Below, piece by piece: positions 7,119 through 12,980 of a stretch of DNA of 23,372 nt. The notes under the pieces are model-generated. The model searched no databases. It had not been told where the DNA came from and saw only the letters and a program-made list of their open reading frames with translations. The translations under genes and the position numbers were made by a program. How positions within the stretch are numbered: the first letter of the stretch is position 1; each line of letters opens with the position of its first letter. Location of the stretch: the IMG/VR virus record IMGVR_UViG_3300045947_000147, positions 1-23,372 of that record; one strand, written 5' to 3'. Source of the stretch: a virus.

Positions 7119-7505
7119 ATGATCGAATGGAAACAGCACGATGACGAGGATGCCCCGTTGCGTCCTGAGGTGGATGCCTGGATTGAGGCGTGTGAGGCAG
7201 CATTGAGCTGTCACATCGCCGCGTTGGAAGCCGAAATCGCACGGCTCACGGAAGACCTGCGCCTGTCTCGGCTGGCCGTCGAGGCATGGACCGATAACTC
7301 GAATGCCTGGCAGGCTGAGGCAAAAGCCCTGCGCCAGCCCTGCACATGCAATCCAGTGGGGATTGGGGACGCATGCAATGGCTGCTGCCATGTACGAAAT
7401 GCCCTCGGAGCGTACATCAATCGAGCGATACCCTGGACGCTAGGAACGGAATTGTTAATGGCTTTTGACGCCGCCGTGCAGGCGGTGCGGGAGGGACAGG
7501 GATGA
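7119..7505 (+). CDS. Hypothetical coiled-coil protein with a cysteine cluster
   Basis: A 128-aa protein of unknown function. Residues about 20-72 form a long, Ala/Glu/Leu-rich helix with coiled-coil character; then a cysteine cluster C75, C77, C86, C89, C90 (CTC...CNGCC) may bind metal. ATG 7119 is preferred over GTG 7104 because AGGA ends eight bases before it. Its last codons lie in a 38-bp repeat whose second copy ends the gene at 7963, so both proteins finish with [11 protein letters not shown]. The stop overlaps the next ATG (ATGA). It is the first gene after the candidate origin region. Confidence 0.6.
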   Translation: MIEWKQHDDEDAPLRPEVDAWIEACEAALSCHIAALEAEIARLTEDLRLSRLAVEAWTDNSNAWQAEAKALRQPCTCNPVGIGDACNGCCHVRNALGAYINRAIPWTLGTELLMAFDAAVQAVREGQG

Positions 7506-7506
7506 G
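7469..7506 (+). repeat. 38-bp gene-junction repeat, copy 1
   Basis: Identical to 7927-7964. The unit holds a hairpin (CCGCC-GTGCA-GGCGG), a Gly-rich ribosome binding stretch GGGAGGGACAGGG and the ATGA stop/start overlap joining two genes. It therefore carries the C-terminus of one gene plus the translation signal of the next. A diverged form, with GCCG-TGC-CGGC and GGGAGGGG before ATGA, occurs at about 7677-7705. Confidence 0.85.
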
Positions 7507-7705
7507 TATCATCGGCAAGACAACGAATGGCACCCGCAACATTGTGGTGCTCGATGATATGGGTGGGGAGCGCATCGCCGTCGAGGTCACAGGCGGGCGT
7601 ATCGGGCTGAACCAGGCTGAGCTGGAACAGATGGTGGCGCACTGCCACACGGCAATTGCTTTGCTTGCAGAGCGGGCCGTGCCGGCGGCGCGGGAGGGGC
7701 GATGA
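7502..7705 (+). CDS. Hypothetical 67-aa protein
   Basis: Starts in the ATGA overlap with the preceding gene, with GGGAGGGACAGG as ribosome binding site, and ends in another ATGA overlap. The N-terminal half (about 10-35) looks like beta strands (NIVVLDDMGGERIAVEVTGGRIGL), the C-terminal half is an Ala/Leu-rich helix (QAELEQMVAHCHTAIALLAE). No family recognised and no membrane segment or signal peptide. It belongs to a run of tiny genes that probably act early on host functions, but this is inference from position only. Confidence 0.6.
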   Translation: MSIIGKTTNGTRNIVVLDDMGGERIAVEVTGGRIGLNQAELEQMVAHCHTAIALLAERAVPAAREGR

Positions 7706-7821
7706 CCGTGACGCTCAGTACAAGAGGCTTCTGGCGTTGGCTCATGCGGTTTGCGTACCGGCATTGGGCACTTGGCGAGCCCTTTAAGCCTATGGGCATT
7801 CCAGGCAATCGTGACCCCTGA
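7702..7821 (+). CDS. Hypothetical 39-aa basic, Trp-rich micro-protein
   Basis: Begins in an ATGA overlap with the previous stop, preceded by GGGAGGGG, and overlaps the next gene by 11 bases. The product is short, basic and aromatic (GFWRWLMRFAYRHWALGEP), possibly an amphipathic membrane-associated helix. No family known. The good ribosome binding site and tiling with neighbours are the only support. Confidence 0.45.
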   Translation: MTVTLSTRGFWRWLMRFAYRHWALGEPFKPMGIPGNRDP

Positions 7822-7963
7822 TGACCCCTGTACGGCCTATGCGCCACGCCCTGCACAGTGGCAAGATTGGCGGGATTGTGAAACCGATGGCCATTATCTC
7901 TGTCGTGAATGTGCTCATCGAACCACCGCCGCCGTGCAGGCGGTGCGGGAGGGACAGGGATGA
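7811..7963 (+). CDS. 50-aa zinc-binding micro-protein
   Basis: A GTG start at 7811 with AGG six bases upstream gives a 50-aa protein with C7, C23, H28, C31, C34 and H36; the core [15 protein letters not shown] is a typical zinc-knuckle pattern seen in small phage proteins. A longer version beginning at 7751 would overlap the 39-aa gene almost completely and is less likely. The C-terminus [11 protein letters not shown] is identical, in DNA as well as protein, to that of the 128-aa protein upstream. It ends in an ATGA overlap with the DUF4031 gene. Confidence 0.6.
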   Translation: MTPDDPCTAYAPRPAQWQDWRDCETDGHYLCRECAHRTTAAVQAVREGQG

Positions 7964-7964
7964 G
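7927..7964 (+). repeat. 38-bp gene-junction repeat, copy 2
   Basis: Exact copy of 7469-7506, 458 bp downstream, again spanning gene end, hairpin, ribosome binding site and ATGA. Recombination between copies would delete the three intervening small genes and still leave an in-frame gene end and a working start for the next gene. Confidence 0.85.
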
Positions 7965-8157
7965 CGTCTACGTCGATGATGCCAGGATTCCCTTCGGACG
8001 GATGGTCTGTTGCCATCTGTTTGCCGATACCGAGGAAGAGTTGCACGCCATGGCGGCGCAGATTGGCCTGGACCGGCGCTGGCATCAGCAAGGCGCCCTC
8101 GCATACCGTCGAGCACCCGCCGCGCCATTGCCTCAAGCTGACGACGCAGCCTCGTGA
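7960..8157 (+). CDS. DUF4031 family protein, shortened
   Basis: The N-terminus [20 protein letters not shown] and the following [18 protein letters not shown] are a clear match to DUF4031, a small family common in phages and actinobacteria with unknown function. Family members usually continue after the Arg-Arg-Trp with a HYD/KRxxA-type C-terminal segment; here the frame instead gives an Ala/Pro-rich tail and stops at 65 aa, so the C-terminal part is lost or frameshifted. It starts in an ATGA overlap supplied by junction repeat copy 2 and overlaps the next, zinc-ribbon frame. Confidence 0.75.
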   Translation: MSVYVDDARIPFGRMVCCHLFADTEEELHAMAAQIGLDRRWHQQGALAYRRAPAAPLPQADDAAS

Positions 8158-8302
8158 GTGCCTGCGCTGTCAACGGGCCTTCGAGAGCTGGGGTGCGGCC
8201 AATCGGCTATGTGAGCGCTGTCGCCATAATGACGCGCAGACGGACCCAGGACCGGACGCGAAGCCGCTGCCGTACCTGTTCAAGGAGACGTGGGGGTGGT
8301 GA
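8138..8302 (+). CDS. Zinc-ribbon protein with non-standard start, tail duplicated downstream
   Basis: The frame encodes [10 protein letters not shown]...[11 protein letters not shown]: two CxxC knuckles separated by about 14 residues, a common small phage zinc-ribbon pattern. The frame is open from 7976, but an ATG there would overlap nearly all of DUF4031. No ATG or GTG lies close to the domain; CTG at 8138 gives a family-like N-terminus ([12 protein letters not shown], 54 aa) and TTG at 8063 is an alternative. A +1 frameshift from DUF4031 is also possible. The C-terminus [12 protein letters not shown] lies in a repeat copied after the methyltransferase. Coding is likely; the start is uncertain. 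Confidence 0.5.
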   Translation: MTTQPRECLRCQRAFESWGAANRLCERCRHNDAQTDPGPDAKPLPYLFKETWGW

Positions 8303-8310
8303 GGCTAGGG
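8267..8310 (+). repeat. 44-bp repeat at the upstream edge of the methyltransferase gene
   Basis: Matches 9552-9595 at 40 of 44 positions. It encodes LPYLFKE-WGW and stop of the upstream gene, carries AAGGAG, and includes the GTG-GTG start of the methyltransferase. Together with the second copy it brackets the methyltransferase gene. Confidence 0.8.
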
Positions 8311-9534
8311 CATTCCCGAACCTTTCAGGGTCATGTCATTGACACACTGCGCCAGTTACCGGAGCAATCCGTGCATTGCGTGGTCACGAGTCCGCCGTAC
8401 TGGGGGCTGAGAGACTACGGGATCGAGCCGCAGGTGTGGGGCGATGGCGCGAAGTTCTGTCTTGGCCTTGAACCAACTGTCGAGCTATACGTCGCGCACA
8501 TGGTTGAGGTGTTTCGGGAAGTGCGGCGAGTGCTACGGGATGACGGGACGTGTTGGGTAAACATGGGGGACTCGTATGCAGCGAACCGAACATACCAAGT
8601 CACAGATAACAAGCACGTCGATGTTGGGAATAACGGCGCGTCACAAGTACCAGCAGGGTTGAAACCAAAAGACCTGATTGGCATGCCATGGCGACTCGCC
8701 TTCGCCTTGCAGGAGGATGGCTGGTGGCTCAGGAGCGACATTATCTGGTCGAAGCCGAATCCGATGCCAGAAAGCGTCACTGATCGGCCGACGAAGGCTC
8801 ATGAGTACCTGTTTATGCTGACGAAGCGCGAGAAATACTTTTACGATGCCGAGGCGGTGCGGGAGAAGGCAGTCTATGGCGAGATGCGGTCTAAGTTTCG
8901 AGGCGACGGTGTCTATGTCTATGGTCGTAGCTTCGATAACTCTTCTGGTACGAAGACGAGCACGGCTGGCATGGAACGTCCATTATGCACGCATCGTAAC
9001 CTCCGCACCGTCTGGACGATTTCCACGCATCCATTCCCAGGAGCCCATTTTGCCACCTTTCCACCGGCACTGGTCGAGACATGCCTGAAGGCTGGCACCA
9101 GCGAGCAAGGGTGTTGCGTCAAGTGTGGGGCACCGTGGGTTCGGGAAACAAAAAAGACTGGCGAGAGACAGACGCGATGGAGTGCATCAAATAGCTTGGC
9201 TATTGTTGTTGGTGGAACCCACAGAGAGCGCACGACACAGAATGTCATGACGACAACACAGAATGTCATGACGACAACCGGCTGGCGCCAAACCTGCCGC
9301 TGCGACACCAGCGAAACCGTTCCCTGCACCGTTCTTGACCCGTTCTTTGGTTCTGGAACCACAGGAATTGTGGCGGACAGGCTGGGACGTGCGTGGATTG
9401 GCTGTGAACTTAAACCGGAGTACCTGGAGATTTTCAGGACGCGCATGCAGGCCGACATCGACAAACGTAACGCGAAACCCAAGCAGCAACGCCAGCCGAA
9501 GGTATTGGCAGGGCAACTAGAGCTGTTCTCATGA
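8296..9534 (+). CDS. DNA methyltransferase, beta-class N4/N6 type
   Basis: A 412-aa AdoMet-dependent DNA methyltransferase of the N6_N4_Mtase family. The catalytic motif IV TSPPYW (31-36) comes before the AdoMet motif I DPFFGSGTTG (348-357), the beta-class order. SPPYW occurs in N4-cytosine and some N6-adenine enzymes, so the target base is not settled. Between the halves is an insert with a CCVKCG knuckle and CRC (possible zinc site) and a 21-bp tandem duplication giving TTQNVMT twice. GTG 8296 is preferred: AAGGAG ends eight bases upstream; GTG 8290 is too close and 8299 also possible. No restriction enzyme is adjacent, so it is probably an orphan protecting phage DNA. The gene is flanked by 44-bp direct repeats. 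Confidence 0.9.
   Translation: MVRLGHSRTFQGHVIDTLRQLPEQSVHCVVTSPPYWGLRDYGIEPQVWGDGAKFCLGLEPTVELYVAHMVEVFREVRRVLRDDGTCWVNMGDSYAANRTYQVTDNKHVDVGNNGASQVPAGLKPKDLIGMPWRLAFALQEDGWWLRSDIIWSKPNPMPESVTDRPTKAHEYLFMLTKREKYFYDAEAVREKAVYGEMRSKFRGDGVYVYGRSFDNSSGTKTSTAGMERPLCTHRNLRTVWTISTHPFPGAHFATFPPALVETCLKAGTSEQGCCVKCGAPWVRETKKTGERQTRWSASNSLAIVVGGTHRERTTQNVMTTTQNVMTTTGWRQTCRCDTSETVPCTVLDPFFGSGTTGIVADRLGRAWIGCELKPEYLEIFRTRMQADIDKRNAKPKQQRQPKVLAGQLELFS
9235..9276 (+). repeat. Tandem 21-bp duplication inside the methyltransferase gene
   Basis: Two exact, adjacent 21-bp units (9235-9255 and 9256-9276). The length is a multiple of three, so the frame is kept and the protein repeats seven residues. It lies in the variable insert between the catalytic and AdoMet motifs, where it should be tolerated. 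Perfect identity suggests recent slippage. Confidence 0.85.
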
Positions 9535-9587
9535 AACCGAATAGTCACCCCCTGCCGTACCTGTTCAAGGAGGTGTGGGGGTGGTGA
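9531..9587 (+). CDS. 18-aa micro-ORF repeating a gene tail
   Basis: The methyltransferase stop overlaps an ATG (ATGA) that opens an 18-codon frame ending [12 protein letters not shown], the same C-terminus as the zinc-ribbon gene before the methyltransferase. It lies in the second 44-bp repeat. It may be translated by coupling, but more likely it is the remnant left by duplication or by insertion of the methyltransferase cassette. Confidence 0.3.
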   Translation: MKPNSHPLPYLFKEVWGW

Positions 9588-9595
9588 CGTTAGGG
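9552..9595 (+). repeat. 44-bp repeat at the downstream edge of the methyltransferase gene
   Basis: Second copy of 8267-8310 (40 of 44 identical), again with AAGGAG and a GTG-GTG start; the first codons after it (VVTLG) mirror the methyltransferase start (VVRLG). No methyltransferase follows, and a minus-strand zinc-ribbon gene ends inside the repeat at 9590. Confidence 0.8.
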
Positions 9596-9772
9596 GCGGG
9601 GTTTGCGGGGGTGAGGGCCAGGCTTCTGGCGCGGGCGATTCCAGGCGCGACTGGTGCACGAGGGGCAGCGCTTGGGGGCGCCACGCTTCCCGAGAAACCA
9701 TTGATAGCCGCACTTCAGGCACGTCACAAGCTCTCGATGGGCGTCTGGTGTCATGACGAAAAAATCTACCAT
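9590..9772 (-). CDS. Zinc-ribbon protein on the opposite strand
   Basis: A 60-aa protein with CLKCGYQWF, GAPKRCPSC and SRAWNRPR: two CxxC knuckles about 15 residues apart followed by a Trp-Asn-Arg-Pro-Arg tail, the recognisable layout of a widespread small bacterial zinc-ribbon family. The C-terminus is Pro/Arg/Lys-rich, suitable for nucleic acid contact. The frame is open to 9829; ATG 9772 is preferred, with AAGGGG close upstream, and ATG 9754 is an alternative. It is the only supported minus-strand gene in the whole early region, and the plus-strand frame opposite is its shadow. Its promoter would be in 9773-9852. Confidence 0.65.
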   Translation of the reverse strand: MVDFFVMTPDAHRELVTCLKCGYQWFLGKRGAPKRCPSCTSRAWNRPRQKPGPHPRKPRP

Positions 9773-9778
9773 AACCCC

Positions 9779-9807
9779 TTGACGAATGCAAGGCCTGTAG
9801 GTATATG
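9779..9807 (+). promoter_or_regulatory. Strong sigma70-like promoter candidate
   Basis: TTGACG (9779-9784, five of six) and TATATG (9802-9807, four of six) are exactly 17 bp apart. Transcription would start near 9814, about 40 nt before ATG 9853, which has its own AAGGGAG site. This would start a second early/middle transcript carrying the recombination and exported-protein genes, independent of the operon broken by the minus-strand gene. Confidence 0.55.
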
Positions 9808-9852
9808 TATGGTTGAAAGTTACGACCACAACAACTCAAGGGAGACACCACC

Positions 9853-10032
9853 ATGACCGACACGCAGCCCAGCACCACCATCGAAGAGATCTACCGCACC
9901 TTCGGATCAGCCCAGTCCGCCCGCACGCACTTTGTGTCACGCGGCTGTCAGTGCAGCGCCATTCAGCGCGACGGGCACCTGTATAGCTTTACGCGCACCG
10001 CCATGCAAGAGGAGCTGACCCATGCTCGATAG
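9853..10032 (+). CDS. Hypothetical 59-aa protein
   Basis: ATG 9853 is preceded by AAGGGAG and lies just downstream of a good promoter candidate. The sequence (IEEIYRTFGSAQSARTHFVSRGCQCSAIQRDGHLYSFTR) looks like a small alpha/beta protein, with a CQC pair and an aromatic C-terminal strand. No family recognised. It overlaps the next gene by 11 bases, implying translational coupling. First gene of a transcript that goes on to the RecT-like gene. Confidence 0.6.
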   Translation: MTDTQPSTTIEEIYRTFGSAQSARTHFVSRGCQCSAIQRDGHLYSFTRTAMQEELTHAR

Positions 10033-10162
10033 CATCTGCAGCATAGCCCAGGGCTATGTGGAATATTACCAGCTCTCCATGTCGTGGGACTATGCCCCAT
10101 ACGAATCAGGACTGGCCGCCTACTATGACGTGTTCTTCGCCCTGTGGAACGGCACACGCTAA
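10022..10162 (+). CDS. Hypothetical 46-aa Tyr-rich micro-protein
   Basis: GAGGAG lies about seven bases before ATG 10022, inside the end of the preceding gene. The product is unusually aromatic and acidic (QGYVEYYQLSMSWDYAP, then AAYYDVFFALWNGTR). It resembles small acidic proteins that phages use as host-protein inhibitors, but that is analogy only; no family is recognised. About 110 bp without a supported gene follow. Confidence 0.5.
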   Translation: MLDSICSIAQGYVEYYQLSMSWDYAPYESGLAAYYDVFFALWNGTR

Positions 10163-10270
10163 CCCCCAGGCGCCTGCACCCAGCGAACGGGCGGAACGTG
10201 TGGTACGCCCACTGCCGCGATCGGCTGAAATGGTGCGGCGCTCGGACCCAAGGCCGAGAAGGAGCCGACG

Positions 10271-10498
10271 ATGAAAACGCGACATGCACTCACCGCACAG
10301 CTCGCCAAAACCCAAGCCCTCATTGCCCTGGGGCAACGCTTACTCGCCAGCCTGGAGGCCATCGAAGAGAGCTGCTTTGTCCTCGCCGGGAGCCACCTCC
10401 ATCAGGCCCTGGGGAATACGCCGACATTCGAGGACACGTTGCAGCAGATGCAGGCGCTTAGGAGCGCCTACCGCGCGGCACGGGACCATGACGCCTAG
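10271..10498 (+). CDS. Hypothetical helical 75-aa protein
   Basis: AAGGAG ends six bases before ATG 10271. The protein is almost wholly helical, with a Leu/Ala heptad-like stretch (LTAQLAKTQALIALGQRLLASLEAIEES) suggesting a coiled-coil or helical hairpin. No family recognised. It lies directly upstream of the RecT-like gene, and an alternative longer start of that gene (ATG 10488) would overlap its end. Confidence 0.6.
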   Translation: MKTRHALTAQLAKTQALIALGQRLLASLEAIEESCFVLAGSHLHQALGNTPTFEDTLQQMQALRSAYRAARDHDA

Positions 10499-10565
10499 TC
10501 CTGCCGTCCAGCGGGCCATGGGACGGTTTTATGCACGGGTAGCTGCCTTGAAAGGACAAACAATC

Positions 10566-11633
10566 ATGACCGAATCAGTCGCCATTCCTATGGCGGGAAT
10601 CACACCAGAAGTACTGGAGAAAACGGTGATCGGTGGCGATCTCTCCGGGCTGAACGCTGCGCAGCGCACGGAATACTATGCGGCTGTCTGCCGCAGCCTG
10701 GGCCTGAATCCACTGACCAAGCCCTTTGAGTATCTGACCCTCAACGGTAAGCTCAGGCTCTACGCCCTACGGGATTGCGCGGACCAGCTCCGCAAGCTGC
10801 ATGGCATCAGCATCTATATTGCTAACCGAGAAAAGATGAATGACGTCTATGTGGTCACGGCCCGCGCCAGGGACCGCGAGGGACGCGAAGACGAGAGTAC
10901 CGGCGTGGTGCCGCTCAAGAAAGGAGGGAATGAGCTTACAGGCGAGGATCTCGCCAATGCGCTGATGAAGTGCGAAACCAAGGCTAAGCGCCGCGTCACC
11001 CTCTCCATCGCCGGACTAGGATGGCTGGATGAAACCGAGATGGACACCATTCCCGAGCGGTCGATGCAGGCAGGCCCTGCGGCCTTACCGCTGGCGTCCA
11101 ATGCAGTGAGCCCCGATGAGATCAACAGCCTTGTCACCCTGGCCACAAGCCTTGGGATTGACGCGGTCACCTTTGCGATCCATATGCGGCGGGTGATGGA
11201 CCTGCCTGAAGATGCACGCATTACCAAAAAGCTGCTACGGGAGTGTATGACGCGGGCGCAGTACGAGGCAGCATGGAACGAGTACAGTGCTCGCCTGGCA
11301 GCGGAAATCGAGCAGGATGTGCCACTGGGAGATGGCATCGAGACGCCAGAATCGTCCCAGGATGTACGATTGGACCCTGACCCCTCATCGGTAGACGCAC
11401 CAACCGGAGAAGCCGTCACCACAGGTCAACCAGATAGCAAGAATGGGCATGCCAATGGCTTGGCGTCGACAGAGCGCATCAAGGCGGTGATGACGTATGC
11501 CGAGCAGCACAACCTGGGCTCGCTGCTGAACGATGCCCTGAAGCGCTGGCCTGATGGCATCAGCACGCAGGCTTTAGAGCGGGTGTACGCCAACCTGCAG
11601 GACCGGGTCGAGGCGCAGGGGCAACAAGGATAA
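10566..11633 (+). CDS. Phage single-strand annealing protein (RecT/Red-beta-like)
   Basis: A 355-aa protein matching a conserved phage recombinase-type family: RTEYYAAVCRSLGLNPLTKPFEYL (34-57) parallels the YY-LCK-GLNP-TKEIYA signature of Red-beta/RecT annealing proteins; then LNGKLRLYALRDCADQLRK (59-77) and ANALMKCETKAKRRVTLSI (130-148) with the closing GLGWLDETE. It would coat and anneal single-stranded DNA, working with the VRR-NUC nuclease and RadD-like helicase. The last 180 residues are less conserved, polar and probably flexible. ATG 10566 is chosen because AAAGGA lies nine bases upstream and it fits the family N-terminus; ATG 10488 is an alternative. Many databases may label this family only as hypothetical. 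Confidence 0.7.
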   Translation: MTESVAIPMAGITPEVLEKTVIGGDLSGLNAAQRTEYYAAVCRSLGLNPLTKPFEYLTLNGKLRLYALRDCADQLRKLHGISIYIANREKMNDVYVVTARARDREGREDESTGVVPLKKGGNELTGEDLANALMKCETKAKRRVTLSIAGLGWLDETEMDTIPERSMQAGPAALPLASNAVSPDEINSLVTLATSLGIDAVTFAIHMRRVMDLPEDARITKKLLRECMTRAQYEAAWNEYSARLAAEIEQDVPLGDGIETPESSQDVRLDPDPSSVDAPTGEAVTTGQPDSKNGHANGLASTERIKAVMTYAEQHNLGSLLNDALKRWPDGISTQALERVYANLQDRVEAQGQQG

Positions 11634-11653
11634 GCCACGACGGGAGGAATGCC

Positions 11654-12355
11654 ATGTTTGAAGTCAAGCACCGCTGGTTAGGAACTATCTTGTTTGCCGT
11701 CGAGGCCGATTCGCTGCGGCGGGCGCTAGAGCTGGCCGTGCAGCAGAGGGCGGACCTCCGTGGGGCTGACCTCGGGGAGGCGAACCTCCGTGGGGCGGAC
11801 CTCCGTCAGGCGAACCTCGTGGAGGCGAACCTCGGGGAGGCGAACCTCCGTGGGGCGAACCTCCGTGGGGCGAACCTCCGTGGGGCGAACCTCGGTGAGG
11901 CGGACCTCCGTGGGGCGAACCTCGGGGGGGCGAACCTCTGGGAGGCGAACCTCGTGGAGGCGGACCTCCGTGAGGCGAACCTCCGTGGGGCGGACCTCCG
12001 TGAGGCGGACCTCGGTGGGGCGAACCTCGGGGGGGCGAACCTCGTGGAGGCGAACCTCGGGGAGGCGAACCTCGGGGAGGCGAAAAACGCCGAGACTGCC
12101 ATATTAGAAACCGGAGAGACACTCGCCACATTTCGAGACGCCGTTGTCCCTGAGCTCATCGCGGCGGGAGGGCATGAGGTGCCAGTCGCGGCCTGGACAT
12201 GCCATAGCTGGGAGAATTGCCCCATGGCGCATGCCTTTGGAGTGCATCAGATCGAGGATATTCCGCTGCTGTATCGGCCGCGTGTGGAGCAATTTATCCG
12301 GCTGTTTGATGCTGGCCTGATTCCGGCACCAGAAACCGAGGCACAACAGGGATAA
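11654..12355 (+). CDS. Pentapeptide-repeat protein with conserved C-terminal domain
   Basis: A 233-aa protein. A short N-terminal strand-rich segment is followed by 22 uninterrupted A(D/N)LxX repeats (33-142), which fold into a right-handed quadrilateral beta-helix; some such proteins mimic DNA (MfpA, Qnr), others have unknown roles. A separate C-terminal domain (about 165-225) has TCHSWENCPMAHAF and a segment ending LFDAGLIP, which I recognise loosely from other phage pentapeptide proteins. The ribosome binding site GGGAGGA lies about eight bases before ATG 11654. The repeat DNA keeps several other frames open on both strands. Gyrase or DNA-binding-protein antagonism is possible but unproved. 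Confidence 0.85.
   Translation: MFEVKHRWLGTILFAVEADSLRRALELAVQQRADLRGADLGEANLRGADLRQANLVEANLGEANLRGANLRGANLRGANLGEADLRGANLGGANLWEANLVEADLREANLRGADLREADLGGANLGGANLVEANLGEANLGEAKNAETAILETGETLATFRDAVVPELIAAGGHEVPVAAWTCHSWENCPMAHAFGVHQIEDIPLLYRPRVEQFIRLFDAGLIPAPETEAQQG
11750..12079 (+). repeat. 22 tandem 15-bp units (pentapeptide-repeat DNA)
   Basis: Each unit encodes A(D/N)LxX with the pattern GCGRACCTCNNNGNG. The third bases are nearly fixed: Leu is always CTC and Ala almost always GCG, so neighbouring units are far more alike in DNA than protein selection needs. This points to recent expansion and gene-conversion-type homogenisation. It is a coding repeat, not a CRISPR array: there are no spacers. 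Confidence 0.9.
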
Positions 12356-12382
12356 CCCATCCACACCAGACCGGAGGGTGTC

Positions 12383-12589
12383 ATGATTGTCCCAGTATCA
12401 GCTAAGGCTCTGCAAATCAAGCGCTTCTATCGCAATGGTGCACGGGTTGGCACAGTCCTGTATGACGCCTATGCGGAACCGTGGCGGATGATGCGGAATC
12501 CTGGCTGGCAACCAGTGCCGCCATGGTGGACGACTGGGCTGAAGGTGAGGACATATAGCATCCGACCTGGAGCCACGCTAAGGGATTAA
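12383..12589 (+). CDS. Hypothetical 68-aa basic protein
   Basis: CGGAGGG lies about six bases before ATG 12383. The protein is basic and Trp/Pro-rich (FYRNGARVGTVLYDAYAEPWR, then NPGWQPVPPWW) with likely beta strands. No family recognised, no signal peptide. About 170 bp with no firmly supported gene follow, holding only a 29-codon frame with a weak ribosome binding site. Confidence 0.5.
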   Translation: MIVPVSAKALQIKRFYRNGARVGTVLYDAYAEPWRMMRNPGWQPVPPWWTTGLKVRTYSIRPGATLRD

Positions 12590-12758
12590 CCCACACACGC
12601 CAGCCGCTGCCAGGGTGAGGGCCTGGCCCCAGAAGCGCGCCCCCGGGTGAGACCTGCGGGTGTTGATGGCGGCGTCATGGGAGTCGATGGCGCTGTGGCG
12701 GGCGAGCTACCCGTCCGGTCTGGCATGTCTTCTCAACGCACGCCTACGGAGGACCACA

Positions 12759-12980
12759 ATGTCTAAATGCCGCAGTTGTGGAGCCAGTATCATTTTCCTG
12801 ACAACAGATCAAGGGAAATACATCCCCGTCAATATTGATCCATCGTGGACCGACGGCCCATATGATGTGGGGCCTCGCTATGGTGCCAGATTTGAGCCAG
12901 ACAAAGGCCATGTCAGTCACTTTGCGACATGCAAAGATGCCGATATACCTGGAGGCGAAAGGACAAGGAATGAGTCATGA
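12759..12980 (+). CDS. Zinc-finger-like 73-aa phage protein
   Basis: GGAGG six bases before ATG 12759 sets the start; the frame extends further upstream without support. CRSCGASIIFLTT (4-16) and GKYIPVN (19-25) followed by HVSHFATC (51-58) form the C-x2-C ... H-x6-C layout of a small phage zinc protein family in which a single CxxCG knuckle begins the protein and SHFxTC ends it. Function is unknown; nucleic-acid binding is the usual guess. It ends in an ATGA overlap with the next gene. Confidence 0.65.
   Translation: MSKCRSCGASIIFLTTDQGKYIPVNIDPSWTDGPYDVGPRYGARFEPDKGHVSHFATCKDADIPGGERTRNES

Noticed and set aside
9575-9856. Plus-strand 93-codon frame following the methyltransferase
   Set aside because: Its start comes from the repeated methyltransferase start; the rest is antisense to the zinc-ribbon gene and resembles nothing.
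10144-10461. 105-codon plus-strand frame
   Set aside because: Mostly out of frame with the better supported gene at 10271, which has AAGGAG; the product is low in structure.
11750-12079. Possible CRISPR-like or other non-coding repeat array
   Set aside because: Units are contiguous 15-mers without spacers and encode a regular pentapeptide beta-helix.
11685-12225. Several other open frames across the pentapeptide repeats on both strands
   Set aside because: They are consequences of the 15-bp unit, which lacks stops in those frames; products are low-complexity Arg/Ser/Pro repeats.
12677-12766. 29-codon frame whose stop overlaps the next gene start
   Set aside because: No ribosome binding site and no sequence features; overlap alone is weak evidence.
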